37,556 bases of DNA from UBA1672 sp046542355 (GCA_046542355.1 JBKHBN010000015.1:1-37556); one strand, 5' to 3'; positions 17,785 to 26,947 are shown, counted from the stretch's first letter. A program made the numbers and translations. Notes: generated from the sequence alone by a model not told the origin.

Positions 17785-20700
17785 ATGACGAACCAAAATA
17801 ACAAAAAACCGGATATAGATTACAAAGACACGGTGTTCCTTCCTAAAACAGAATTTCCCATGCGCGGCAATCTGCCACAAAAAGAACCCGAAATCATCGC
17901 CCGCTGGCAGGAAATAGACCTGTATAATAAAATGCGCGAGCAAGGAAAGAATAAGAAGGAAAAATACGTACTCCATGACGGCCCGCCTTATGCCAATGGA
18001 AACATTCACATGGGACACGCTGTTAACAAAATACTTAAAGATGTTGTCGTTAAGTATCAGGGAATGATGGGAAAAGACGCGCCCTACGTGCCGGGTTGGG
18101 ACTGTCACGGCCTGCCGATTGAATGGAAAGTAGAAGAAACATACCGCGCGGCAGGAAAGGACAAAGATGACGTCGATATCCTTGAATTTCGTGAAGAATG
18201 TCGACAATTTGCCAATAAATGGGTTGATATCCAAAGCGATCAGTTCCAGCGCCTTGGCATAAGCGGAGACTGGGACAACCCTTATCTGACCATGACCAAT
18301 CGCGCAGAAGGCAAGATCGTGCGCGAGATTCATAAATTTGCAAGAAATGGCTCTTTATACAGAGGTAAGAAAATCGTCATGTGGTCCGTGGTAGAGAAAA
18401 CGTCTCTGGCCGAGGCTGAAGTTGAATATCTGGATCATAAATCCGTCACGATTTGGGTGCGCTTCCCCATTAAGCAGACAGATTTCCAATGGGAGCATAT
18501 TGAATCGCGTATGGAGTTTTACCCCGGGCTCGAGACTTTGCTAAAAGATGCGGATATTGTTATCTGGACGACCACGCCCTGGACAATACCCTCGAACCGC
18601 GCCATTGCTTTTGGAGAAGAGATTGAATATGGCGTGTATCAGGTGAAAGCCGTTGCCGAAGATAGTCTTGTTGAAGTCGGCGCAAAGCTGGTCATGGCGA
18701 CATCTTTGGTAGGCGACGTGATGGAAAATGGCAAAGTAGCAGACTTCGAGTGCCTTAAAACCTTTTCTGGTGAAGCGCTCTCTAGCGTAGTCTGTAAACA
18801 TCCGCTAGCGCCTCTTGATGAGCATTATAATGAATTTGATGTGCCGCTCCTGCAAGGTGATTTTGTCACAGATGATGCCGGAACAGGCTTTGTCCATATC
18901 GCCCCTGATCATGGCGAAGATGACTTTATGTTGGTGCGTAGCCATAATCTTGCATGTGATAGAGAGGTTGTAGAAATTCTTGAAGATGGTACAAAAAGTG
19001 TTCAAGAAGAAAGTCAGTCTGGTCAGAAAATCGAAATCACCGACAACGTCACCGATGACGGGAAATTCCGTGAGCATGTTGGTTTGTTCGCAGGGCTTGA
19101 AATCTATACGCAAAAAGGCAAACTTGGCGATGGGAATTTTGCCGTTCTGCGTGAACTGGCCAATGCCGGTAAACTGGTGGGTAAAAAATCAATTACGCAC
19201 GAATATCCGCACTCTTGGCGCTCCAAAGCACCTGTGATTTTCCGCGCCGCTAATCCGCAATGGTTTATTGGAATGGATAGAACGAGAACGAAGACACCAT
19301 CACCGTCTTCTCCGGACGACTATGAAAGCAAAACTATCCGCCAAACAGCGCTTCAGGCCATTAAGGACACAAACTGGTACCCGCCAAAGGGGGAAACGCG
19401 TCTGGCTTCCATGGTCGAAAATCGCCCGGACTGGTGTATCTCCCGCCAGCGCGCATGGGGCGTGCCTATTGCCTTGTTCGTGAATAAAGAAACACGAGAT
19501 TTCTTGCGCGATGAAGAAGTATTTAAACGCATCGGAGATATTTTCGAGCAAGAGGGCGCTGATGCGTGGTGGAAAGAGGGCGCAGCGCAAAGATTCCTTG
19601 GCGATAAAGATAAATACAACGCCGATGATTACACACAGATCTTTGATATTGTCGATGTCTGGTTTGAATCAGGCTCCACTCACGCCTTTGTTATTGGTGA
19701 TACGCAAACATGGCCATGTTTTGAAGGTGTAGGCGATCAGGCCGACCTTTACCTCGAAGGCTCCGACCAGCACCGCGGCTGGTTCCAGTCTTCGCTTCTC
19801 GAAGGCGTGGGAACAAAAGGCAAAGCGCCCTATAAGAACGTTCTGACCCATGGCTTTGTGCTCGATGAAAAAGGCTATAAAATGTCAAAATCTGTTGGCA
19901 ATGTCGTCGATCCGCTGGAGATGATGGAAAAATATGGCGCAGACATCATTCGTTTATGGGTGATGCTCTCTGATTACGCCGAGGATATCCGCATTGGCAA
20001 GGGCACATTGAAAAACACAGGCGATCTATACCGCCGCTTGAGAAACACATTGCGCTTTTTGCTAGGCGCACTGCACGGCTATACCAAAGAAGAATCCGTA
20101 GGACTTAAAGGCGATGATCTGGAAAAATTGCCCGAATTAGAGCGCTATATGTTGCATCTTCTGGCAAAAACAGATCAGCATGTTAGAAACCATATCGAAA
20201 ACTATGAATTTGGCAAACTGGCGAAATTGCTGCATGATTTCTGTAATGCAGAGCTCTCGGCCTTTTATTTCGATATCCGTAAAGACCGGCTTTATTGCGA
20301 CGATCCCTCATCTTTTAAGCGCCGCGCCTGCCGCACAGTCATGGCGGAAATTTTCAATTACCTGAGCGCGTGGCTCGCGCCTATTTTGGCCTTCACCGCA
20401 GAAGAAGCATGGAGCCACAAGCCCCAAGGCGTGTTTGAAGACCTGCCTTCAGTGCATTTACGCGATTTTCCGATCGTACCGGAAGGGTGGGGAGATGAGA
20501 CATTGGATCAGAAGTGGAATAGCATTATGACGGTGCGTAAAACCGTTCTTGAAGCAATTGAGCCGATGCGCGCTAGCAAGGAGCTTGGTTCTTCTTTGGC
20601 GGCGCATCCGGTAATTAAAACAGCCAATGAAACCGTATTGGCGGCGGCGCAGGATATGGCAGACATATGTATTACATCAAATGCCACAGTTGAAAGGGAC

Positions 20701-20844
20701 ACAAAAGATAGCGTAGAAATCAAAAAAGCTCAAGGCTCCAAATGCGAACGCTGCTGGAAGGTTCTGCCCGAAGTATCGGAAGAATCCGGTCATTTATGCA
20801 GCCGCTGCGCACAGGTCGTATCAGCCCTAAGCAAAGCGGCATGA
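17785..20844 (+). CDS. ileS: Isoleucyl-tRNA synthetase
   Basis: A 1019-residue class I synthetase that charges tRNA-Ile. The HIGH motif reads HMGH at 75-78, in DGPPYANGNIHMGHA. The KMSKS motif is at 699-703. Between them the CP1 editing domain carries TTTPWTIPSNRA and GTGFVHIAPDHGEDD. A C-terminal zinc ribbon has C987, C990, C1005 and C1008. The ATG at 17785 has AAAGG just upstream; the ATG at 17740 does not. In most alphaproteobacteria ileS sits directly upstream of lspA; here the two are about 3 kb apart and on opposite strands, which points to a local rearrangement. Confidence 0.98.
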   Translation: MTNQNNKKPDIDYKDTVFLPKTEFPMRGNLPQKEPEIIARWQEIDLYNKMREQGKNKKEKYVLHDGPPYANGNIHMGHAVNKILKDVVVKYQGMMGKDAPYVPGWDCHGLPIEWKVEETYRAAGKDKDDVDILEFREECRQFANKWVDIQSDQFQRLGISGDWDNPYLTMTNRAEGKIVREIHKFARNGSLYRGKKIVMWSVVEKTSLAEAEVEYLDHKSVTIWVRFPIKQTDFQWEHIESRMEFYPGLETLLKDADIVIWTTTPWTIPSNRAIAFGEEIEYGVYQVKAVAEDSLVEVGAKLVMATSLVGDVMENGKVADFECLKTFSGEALSSVVCKHPLAPLDEHYNEFDVPLLQGDFVTDDAGTGFVHIAPDHGEDDFMLVRSHNLACDREVVEILEDGTKSVQEESQSGQKIEITDNVTDDGKFREHVGLFAGLEIYTQKGKLGDGNFAVLRELANAGKLVGKKSITHEYPHSWRSKAPVIFRAANPQWFIGMDRTRTKTPSPSSPDDYESKTIRQTALQAIKDTNWYPPKGETRLASMVENRPDWCISRQRAWGVPIALFVNKETRDFLRDEEVFKRIGDIFEQEGADAWWKEGAAQRFLGDKDKYNADDYTQIFDIVDVWFESGSTHAFVIGDTQTWPCFEGVGDQADLYLEGSDQHRGWFQSSLLEGVGTKGKAPYKNVLTHGFVLDEKGYKMSKSVGNVVDPLEMMEKYGADIIRLWVMLSDYAEDIRIGKGTLKNTGDLYRRLRNTLRFLLGALHGYTKEESVGLKGDDLEKLPELERYMLHLLAKTDQHVRNHIENYEFGKLAKLLHDFCNAELSAFYFDIRKDRLYCDDPSSFKRRACRTVMAEIFNYLSAWLAPILAFTAEEAWSHKPQGVFEDLPSVHLRDFPIVPEGWGDETLDQKWNSIMTVRKTVLEAIEPMRASKELGSSLAAHPVIKTANETVLAAAQDMADICITSNATVERDTKDSVEIKKAQGSKCERCWKVLPEVSEESGHLCSRCAQVVSALSKAA

Positions 20845-20869
20845 GGTGCAATAGCCGGCGGGGGAAGGC

Positions 20870-21802
20870 ATGACAGAAAAAAACGCCAACAATAAGTCTT
20901 TAGGCAGTAAAGCCAGTCTCGTTGCAGGCTATAGCGCCATAGGAATAGGCATTGTATTGATTACCATCAAAGCCATCGCCTATTACATGAGCGGTGCGCT
21001 TGGAATATTGTCTTCCTTAACTGATTCTGTCGCGGATTCCCTGATTTCTCTTGTGGCATTGGCAAGCGTCTATTACGCTGCGCAACCTGCCGATAAGGAT
21101 CATCGCTGGGGGCATGGAAAAATGGAAGCAGTCTTTGCACTTTTTCAAGCAGCCATGATTGCAGGCGGCGGGGTCTTTCTGGTGTTCCAGTCCCTCGATA
21201 GACTTGCCCATCCGCAGGAGCTGGAGGCCTTTGGCACAGCTATTATTGTTCTGATAGTTTCTATCATATTATCTATTATTCTCGTCTGGATACAGCGCCG
21301 CTCCCTTGAGCAAAACGACTCCTTGGCCATAGAAGCCGACTCTCTCCACTATAGCAGTGATATCCTTATTAATTCAGGGGCTTTGATTGTGATCGTCCTG
21401 ACCATGTATGGAATGCCGTTTTGGATTGATGCTCTTTTTGCGCTTGGGGTTGCGTTTTTCATGGCAAAGATGGCCTGGGGTGTTGCAGCCAAGGCGCTTG
21501 ATATGCTTCTGGACAAGGAACTGCCTGAAGATGAGCGTACGCAGATCAAACAGATTATAGAAGCACATGAGCAAGTGGCAGGCTGGCATGATTTACGCAC
21601 CCGCAAAACCGGAACAACCATTGTCATTATGGTGGACGTAGAAGTAGACCCGACCTTAACTCTTGGAGCCGCGCACAATATAGCGACTGATCTGGAAGAA
21701 AAATTGCACAGCCTTTATGCGGATGCAGATATATTTATCCACCTTGATCCCGAAGGCGACAAAACAGATTTGCGCCACCGTGTTAAAGGCGTTCACGTAT
21801 AG
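20870..21802 (+). CDS. Cation diffusion facilitator, FieF-like (iron/zinc exporter)
   Basis: A 310-residue proton-coupled metal exporter of the inner membrane. Six predicted membrane segments precede a cytoplasmic C-terminal metal-sensing domain (from about residue 215). The transport site matches FieF/YiiP: D52 and D56 in SSLTDSVADSL, H160 and D164 in ADSLHYSSDIL, with the same spacing as in the E. coli protein. HRWGHGK follows the second helix. Iron or zinc is likely; the sequence does not decide between them. A strong GGGGAAGG precedes the ATG, 25 bp after ileS, so it may share that transcript. A 15-bp tandem duplication covers its stop codon. Confidence 0.93.
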   Translation: MTEKNANNKSLGSKASLVAGYSAIGIGIVLITIKAIAYYMSGALGILSSLTDSVADSLISLVALASVYYAAQPADKDHRWGHGKMEAVFALFQAAMIAGGGVFLVFQSLDRLAHPQELEAFGTAIIVLIVSIILSIILVWIQRRSLEQNDSLAIEADSLHYSSDILINSGALIVIVLTMYGMPFWIDALFALGVAFFMAKMAWGVAAKALDMLLDKELPEDERTQIKQIIEAHEQVAGWHDLRTRKTGTTIVIMVDVEVDPTLTLGAAHNIATDLEEKLHSLYADADIFIHLDPEGDKTDLRHRVKGVHV

Positions 21803-21816
21803 GGCGTTCACGTATA
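21788..21816. repeat. 15-bp tandem duplication over the stop codon of the cation exporter
   Basis: GGCGTTCACGTATA occurs at 21788-21801 and again at 21803-21816, a 15-bp period. The first copy ends in the stop codon of the CDF gene (21800-21802), so the duplication lies outside the reading frame. Confidence 0.93.
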
Positions 21817-21830
21817 AGGCAAGAGTAGAT

Positions 21831-22793
21831 TTACTTTGCAGACGCAACGATTGTAGGTGATGCATCATCTGGCGTCGTATGTAACCACCAGGCCTCACGG
21901 TTAATGGAATAGATCGGCTGATAGTGATCGACATCATCGCTGCTGCGCATGATCTCGCTTTGATTGTCCAGAACATAGGGCCCTTTTTCCGTATAAGCTA
22001 TCAAAACCGCATGGGGTATGTTTTTCTCAAGATCCTGAACAATGGCAAGGCGCAAACGATCTTCAGGTACGCCAAGCGCACGTAATGCGGTATATTTGGC
22101 AATGGCAAAATCTTCACAGTCCCCGCCGCGCGTCATAAACTCAACAGGCGTCGCCCAGTAATCAGACTTGCCCCAATTCTCACTATCAACAATATATTTC
22201 TTGCGGTTCATCATCCGGTCAACATTTTGCGCCATCTCGAAAATAGAAGCAGAATGATACTCAGACAGCTCAATTTTCATGGCGTGGATAATGCGCTTGG
22301 CTTTTGTGCTTTGAAGCTCTTGTTCCAACCGCTCAAACACTTCAAGCCATTTGGTAAAAGCGTTCAGGTTCGTTGAGCGTGTTTCATCCGCCCCAAATAA
22401 CGCAGGATAGCTCTGGATATCGCCAAAATCGGCAGCACTGGCAGAGGCAAGAAGAATGTTTGCTGGCAGGGGTTTGCTGTGCACATTAGAGGCACGCGAG
22501 GGCTTAATAAAACTGCCGCATGAGGAGATAAACAAAACACCGGTGGCCGCTATACGAAGAAGGCGCTGTTTGAAAAGAAGAGCAGATAACTGGCTTTTGT
22601 TTACAAGGCCAAGATCTATGAGAATTTGACCAAGCGGCTTTTGCGTTTGCCTTTGAAGTTTCAGGGATTGCCTGAGCTGGGAAGGGGTAATTGATCCTTG
22701 CACCACAAGGATCTCTCCGAGCTTGCTATGGCTTAGAGAATACAGAATTTTTCTTAGAATTCCGACTCTATTATTTATATGCTCTACAGACAT
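21831..22793 (-). CDS. MshEN (c-di-GMP-binding) domain fused to a LapG-type periplasmic cysteine protease
   Basis: A 320-residue two-domain protein. Residues 24-76 form an MshEN module: a 24-residue motif beginning KLGEILVVQGSITPSQL, a 5-residue linker, and a second 24-residue motif beginning PLGQILIDLGLVNKSQL. MshEN domains bind cyclic di-GMP. A short hydrophobic segment follows (about 80-97). Residues 130-310 are a bacterial transglutaminase-like cysteine protease (BTLCP, the LapG family), with C226 in RGGDCEDFA, H261 in NIPHAVLIA and D276 in YVLDNQ; D225 and E227 match the calcium-site positions of LapG. I chose the ATG at 22793; one at 22868 is an in-frame alternative. An ISSC at 89-92 could instead be a lipobox. 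It is divergent from hldE, and no large adhesin is in the window. Confidence 0.82.
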   Translation of the reverse strand: MSVEHINNRVGILRKILYSLSHSKLGEILVVQGSITPSQLRQSLKLQRQTQKPLGQILIDLGLVNKSQLSALLFKQRLLRIAATGVLFISSCGSFIKPSRASNVHSKPLPANILLASASAADFGDIQSYPALFGADETRSTNLNAFTKWLEVFERLEQELQSTKAKRIIHAMKIELSEYHSASIFEMAQNVDRMMNRKKYIVDSENWGKSDYWATPVEFMTRGGDCEDFAIAKYTALRALGVPEDRLRLAIVQDLEKNIPHAVLIAYTEKGPYVLDNQSEIMRSSDDVDHYQPIYSINREAWWLHTTPDDASPTIVASAK

Positions 22794-22987
22794 AAGATCA
22801 ATTCCAGCCCTGACTCTATCTTTGCATAGTCCTCTAAATATGTAACTACGCGCACTACCATTAAACACGAGAAAGATTGACGAATTCCTAAGAAAGCGTC
22901 ATAAAGAGTAAATTTTTTTACAAATATTTACATGTAAGGAGAGGCTTTTTAACGATAAAAAGCACTTGCTTCTTAAAGTTTCTGCAC

Positions 22988-24571
22988 ATGAAAAACAAAG
23001 AAGACATTGATATAATTAGAGAAATAAAGGATAACCCTATTCTTGTTATAGGGGATATCATGCTTGACCGTTTCGTTTATGGAAAGGTAGAGCGCATTTC
23101 CCCGGAAAGCCCGATCCCCGTCCTGTCTGTAGATACGGAGCATGCGATGCTCGGCGGCGCTGGAAACACGCTGGCCAACCTCATCCATCTTGGCTGTGAA
23201 GGGCGTATCCTATCGGTTATTGGCGATGATGACAGGGGGCAGGCATTAAAAGCTTTGGCCAAGAAAAGCGGCGCTGATACTGCTGGCTTTATTGTAAGCA
23301 ATGACCGTCCGACGATTGTAAAAACAAGATTTCTGGCCGGTCACCAGCAAATGTTACGCGCTGATTATGAGCGTGTAAAGCCCGTTTCTCAGCACTGTAT
23401 TAAATCGCTACTGGATAGGGCACAAACAATGCTGAATGGCGCAAAGGCCGTCATTCTTTCCGATTACGGCAAAGGATTGCTTGTTCCTGAACTGATAAAA
23501 GAACTTATCAAGATGGCCCAAGCCAGAAATATTCCACTGCTCGTAGATCCTAAAGGCAGGAATTACAGCATATACGCAGGAGCCGATGTAGTAACGCCCA
23601 ACAAAAAAGAACTGCGCGAAGCAACAGGCAGCCAGAATGTTGATTCAGATGACCAAATCGTAAAGGCGGCCTCCCGTTTGATAAAAACAAGCGGCGTGAA
23701 GGCTGTTGTCGCTACGCGCTCTCAAGATGGCATGAGCGTGATTAGAAAACGCGAAGGCGGCGCACATGAAAACGGCACGCAAGGAGACAAGGTTGTTGAT
23801 GTTGAAGCAACGCATATTCGTAATACGCGCGATGTCGAGGTGTTCGATGTCTCTGGAGCAGGCGATACCGTAATCGCAACGCTGGCAGCCGCGCTCGGTG
23901 CTGGAGCCGATATAGTAAATGCGGCAGCACTGGCAAACATTGCAGGCAGCATCGTTGTCTCGAAAGTGGGCACAGCCCCCATCCATGCAAAGGAACTTGA
24001 AGAATATCTGGCGCAGAAACACCCCGAAAGAAGCATTCTGCAAACCGAAAACAGGAAATATTTACGCCGCATTGATACGCCGCTTCAGGCGCCTCTAATG
24101 AATTGGCACGAAGCGCGCGAAGAGGTATTGCGCTGGAAAGCACGGGGTTTGAAGGTTGGCTTTACCAATGGGTGCTTTGATATCCTTCATTATGGACACG
24201 TAACGTATCTAAATGAAGCCAGACAGCACTGCGACCGCCTGATCGTTGGTTTGAATACGGACGCTTCTATCCGTCTGCTCAAAGGAGAAGGCCGCCCCGT
24301 TCACGATGAACAATCGCGTTCCCGCGTTCTCTCGGCTTTGGGAGCAGTGGATATGGTTGTATTCTTTGGCGCTGAGGAAGCGGGGCAGGATAACACGCCC
24401 CGAGCGCTTATTTCCCAGCTGGAGCCGGATTTGTTCTTCAAAGGTGGGGATTACACAATAGAGCAACTGCCTGAAGCGCAAATCGTTATGCGCTATGGCG
24501 GAAAGGTCAGAATAATACCTGTATGTCAGGGGCACAGTACCACCCGTTCTATAAAAAAAATGCAGGCATAG
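22988..24571 (+). CDS. hldE: Bifunctional heptose-7-phosphate kinase / heptose-1-phosphate adenylyltransferase
   Basis: A 527-residue enzyme that makes ADP-heptose for the LPS inner core by two non-consecutive steps. The N-terminal ribokinase-like domain (about 15-330) shows GDIMLDRFVYG, MLGGAGNTLANL and the anion-hole motif SGAGDT (289-294). The C-terminal cytidylyltransferase-like domain (about 370-527) shows TNGCFDILHYGHV with HYGH at 401-404 and ends with CQGHSTTRSI. It is slightly longer than the E. coli enzyme (477), with an insert near residues 258-275 (REGGAHENGTQGDK). No good ribosome-binding site precedes the ATG. Confidence 0.95.
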   Translation: MKNKEDIDIIREIKDNPILVIGDIMLDRFVYGKVERISPESPIPVLSVDTEHAMLGGAGNTLANLIHLGCEGRILSVIGDDDRGQALKALAKKSGADTAGFIVSNDRPTIVKTRFLAGHQQMLRADYERVKPVSQHCIKSLLDRAQTMLNGAKAVILSDYGKGLLVPELIKELIKMAQARNIPLLVDPKGRNYSIYAGADVVTPNKKELREATGSQNVDSDDQIVKAASRLIKTSGVKAVVATRSQDGMSVIRKREGGAHENGTQGDKVVDVEATHIRNTRDVEVFDVSGAGDTVIATLAAALGAGADIVNAAALANIAGSIVVSKVGTAPIHAKELEEYLAQKHPERSILQTENRKYLRRIDTPLQAPLMNWHEAREEVLRWKARGLKVGFTNGCFDILHYGHVTYLNEARQHCDRLIVGLNTDASIRLLKGEGRPVHDEQSRSRVLSALGAVDMVVFFGAEEAGQDNTPRALISQLEPDLFFKGGDYTIEQLPEAQIVMRYGGKVRIIPVCQGHSTTRSIKKMQA

Positions 24572-24696
24572 ATCAGTGATTACTATCTGTGCTTGCGGGA
24601 AATAACGCTGTACCTCGACTCAAAGAGTTGCTAGAATCACACGCGGCAGAAGTGGCCGGTGTCAGGATGTTTTTTATACAATCAAGGTTTTCCATT

Positions 24697-25533
24697 ATGC
24701 GTTTTTCTAATTCAGTCCCTTATTCAGTCCTAACCATGAGTGCTCTCATTGCCCTTGGAGCATGTACACAAGGCCCATGGCCGATACCGCGGGGCTATAG
24801 CTCCTATGATCAGGTTTATAAATCCGCTCCCGGTCCTAAAGCGCGTGATATAGGATACGAATATTCAAACAAGAACAACGAGCGTGTCTTGAAAGAGCTG
24901 CGATATGCTGCCCGTGATCTGGTCAAGAAGCTTGATGATAAGCTGTCGATGAATGTGGATGGGATCTATCTGAAGGTGCAAGATGACAATGCCTTTTACA
25001 ATAGCTTTGATCATTTGCTGCGTGAGGAATTGAACAAACAGGGCTACAGGCTTTTAACATCACCCGTTAACGCGCTTAGAATTGATTTTCTGGCCAAAGA
25101 GGAGATCCCCGAATGCACCGCTGTAGAGCGTGTCGAGGATGATGGCGCATACAAGACACTTTATCTGGCTCTGGCGATAAATAGCGCGCAGGGTGTGCCA
25201 CAGGATTTTGTTGGAGATTATTACGAGGTACCCACATACGGCTTTACACATATATACGATTTTGAGGATATTGGTAAAAGCAAAATAGATCTGCCCCTAT
25301 GCCCGGAGGATAGTCAGGTCATTGATCTGGAAATGGCGATCAGGGAACATAAAACACAATCGGCGAAACCTGATGAAATAAAAGTGATAGAAGAGGATCT
25401 GGCTGGAGAAATAGCTGTTATTGAAATTTTTGAACACACCAATCAGAAAAATAGCAATGTTTCCGATATCGTCTCCGAAATACTTTCTGCAGGGCAAGAA
25501 AAAACAGATAAGGACGAAGAAAATACGGACTGA
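24697..25533 (+). CDS. Unknown lipoprotein, first of a pair
   Basis: I do not recognise the mature part of this 278-residue lipoprotein. The signal ends in the lipobox LGAC (C23). A central alpha/beta region (about 65-190) includes LRYAARDLVKKLDDKL and SFDHLLREELNKQGYRL, a pattern of helix plus 'short basic peptide-G-Y' that recalls FlgO-like outer-membrane lipoproteins; this is only a resemblance. The C-terminal 70 residues are charged and low in complexity. I chose the ATG at 24697, which has AAGG upstream and puts the signal at the N-terminus; the frame is open back to a GTG at 24589. The second lipoprotein gene follows after 24 bp. Confidence 0.65.
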   Translation: MRFSNSVPYSVLTMSALIALGACTQGPWPIPRGYSSYDQVYKSAPGPKARDIGYEYSNKNNERVLKELRYAARDLVKKLDDKLSMNVDGIYLKVQDDNAFYNSFDHLLREELNKQGYRLLTSPVNALRIDFLAKEEIPECTAVERVEDDGAYKTLYLALAINSAQGVPQDFVGDYYEVPTYGFTHIYDFEDIGKSKIDLPLCPEDSQVIDLEMAIREHKTQSAKPDEIKVIEEDLAGEIAVIEIFEHTNQKNSNVSDIVSEILSAGQEKTDKDEENTD

Positions 25534-25557
25534 TCGGCAGAAGGATAAGCGTAGCAC

Positions 25558-26178
25558 ATGTATATAATTGGCAGTCTAAAAAAAATCTCAGCGCTGGCAT
25601 TATTATGTACGCCGTTTCTAGCTGGATGCCTTGGCGGGCCTTACCCCTATCAGATGAGTGCAGGGCTTTTGCTGGCAACATCCACAGGCATATTCTCCAA
25701 CCCTGATATTAACCTCAGGGAGAAAAACTATGCTGCAGCAGATTTTCTCCAGTCCCAGTTCGGAAAAAGAGTTTCACTCCTTAGCACTATAAAGGCCAGA
25801 CCATTGGAGGAGCTCGATAATCCGGGCATAACGTCACCCTTGGGCAGACACATATCGGAGGGAGTGGGCCTTCGCCTTGCCGAGCTGGGGTATAAGCTTC
25901 AGTTGCAGGACGTTGCCCCGCATGACAACTACGATCTTTATCCTGAATCGCGCTATAAAAAGGACGCGGATTTTATCTTAAAGGGCTTTTATACGGTTGC
26001 CAGCAGGCACGTAGATGTGATCTTGCATCTTGTTGATGTAAAGACTCACGATGTGGTGGCGCGTTATGACTACCAGATGGCACTGACCCGCGAGATCAAG
26101 GATCTGGCACAAACAACGCCGAGCATATTCCGCGTTCAGGGCTCAGCAGATAATCAAACGCTGGAAAAAAACCAATAA
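25558..26178 (+). CDS. FlgO-like outer-membrane lipoprotein
   Basis: A 206-residue lipoprotein with lipobox LAGC (C24). The mature part resembles the FlgO domain: a helix after NYAAADFLQSQFG, a strand with 'VSLLSTIKARPLEELD', then SPLGRHISEGVGLRLAELGY, the SxLGR...ISE...RL..GY pattern of that family. FlgO proteins are needed for flagellar outer-membrane assembly in Vibrio, but many homologues lie far from flagellar genes, as here. With the preceding lipoprotein it probably forms a two-gene unit at the outer membrane. The sequence does not show what the pair does. Confidence 0.7.
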   Translation: MYIIGSLKKISALALLCTPFLAGCLGGPYPYQMSAGLLLATSTGIFSNPDINLREKNYAAADFLQSQFGKRVSLLSTIKARPLEELDNPGITSPLGRHISEGVGLRLAELGYKLQLQDVAPHDNYDLYPESRYKKDADFILKGFYTVASRHVDVILHLVDVKTHDVVARYDYQMALTREIKDLAQTTPSIFRVQGSADNQTLEKNQ

Positions 26179-26188
26179 GCAAATAAAT

Positions 26189-26890
26189 CTAACGGCTCAT
26201 CAAGACATGATAGAAATGGTAAGCGCCGCTGCTTGTGCACTGCACACAACCCTGCTTGGCAGGAACAATCGAAAAACTGTCTTCTTCCGTTGTATTGGGG
26301 GAAGAGGAGAATTGCTCCCCATCGCCAAAGCGTTTTGAATTGGGAGCTTTAAGGCATGTCCCTGAGTCCTCTGGCTGTCCTTCGTAGCCAATGGATTTAT
26401 TCATCATAGCACAAAAATCCATGGTCACATCAGGCAATACAGCAATAAGCTCGGCCTCATCCGAGCCAACACCGGGCAAGGCGCTTTGCCCAAAAAATTC
26501 CCAGTTTTCGGCGCCGCTAATATCTTGTGGCGGAGCTCTGTATTGTGCACCCCCGCCCCGTATCGAAAAGAGCTGATCAGACTGATCCGCATCCGCAGAA
26601 AGATCACCATAACTGGCAGGTGCCAAGGGATGAGAAAAACGTATATCATTCTCACTGATGCCATTTTGCATGACATAAACAATCCCGCGTTCCAGTTCGC
26701 TGGCATATTGCCTGATTTGTGTAACGCGCAGGATCAAGGTCTCCTTGTCAATTTGCGCGTTATTAGTAGAGGAGCCTTGAATAGCTACGCTCAATGCCGC
26801 AATCAAAGCTATGGCGATCAATATGATAATCAGCACATTGCCGCGCTGCTCATGAGCCTGACGATAAAGGGAATATAAATTATAAGGCAT
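26189..26890 (-). CDS. Pseudopilin-like protein of unknown function
   Basis: A 233-residue protein with a short basic N-terminus followed at residues 17-37 by RGNVLIIILIAIALIAALS, one long hydrophobic helix like that of type IV pilins and pseudopilins; there is no clear GFTLIE cleavage site. The rest is soluble, Ser/Gly/Pro-rich and has four Cys (FCAMM, GTCLK and a CVQC pair), which could form disulfides outside the cytoplasm. I chose the ATG at 26890 over one at 26917 because it brings the helix close to the N-terminus. It lies 57 bp downstream of the carboxypeptidase gene on the same strand. Confidence 0.6.
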   Translation of the reverse strand: MPYNLYSLYRQAHEQRGNVLIIILIAIALIAALSVAIQGSSTNNAQIDKETLILRVTQIRQYASELERGIVYVMQNGISENDIRFSHPLAPASYGDLSADADQSDQLFSIRGGGAQYRAPPQDISGAENWEFFGQSALPGVGSDEAELIAVLPDVTMDFCAMMNKSIGYEGQPEDSGTCLKAPNSKRFGDGEQFSSSPNTTEEDSFSIVPAKQGCVQCTSSGAYHFYHVLMSR

Positions 26891-26947
26891 AACAGATCCA
26901 TAAAGAAGGGAAAGCAAAACAAAACAGGCATACTCTGGCAGAAACCA

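Noticed and set aside
22748..22897. Separated inverted copies of a TTCTTAG-AATTC-like sequence flanking the start of the MshEN-LapG gene
   Set aside because: The arms are short, imperfect and over 100 bp apart, so chance is the simplest reading.
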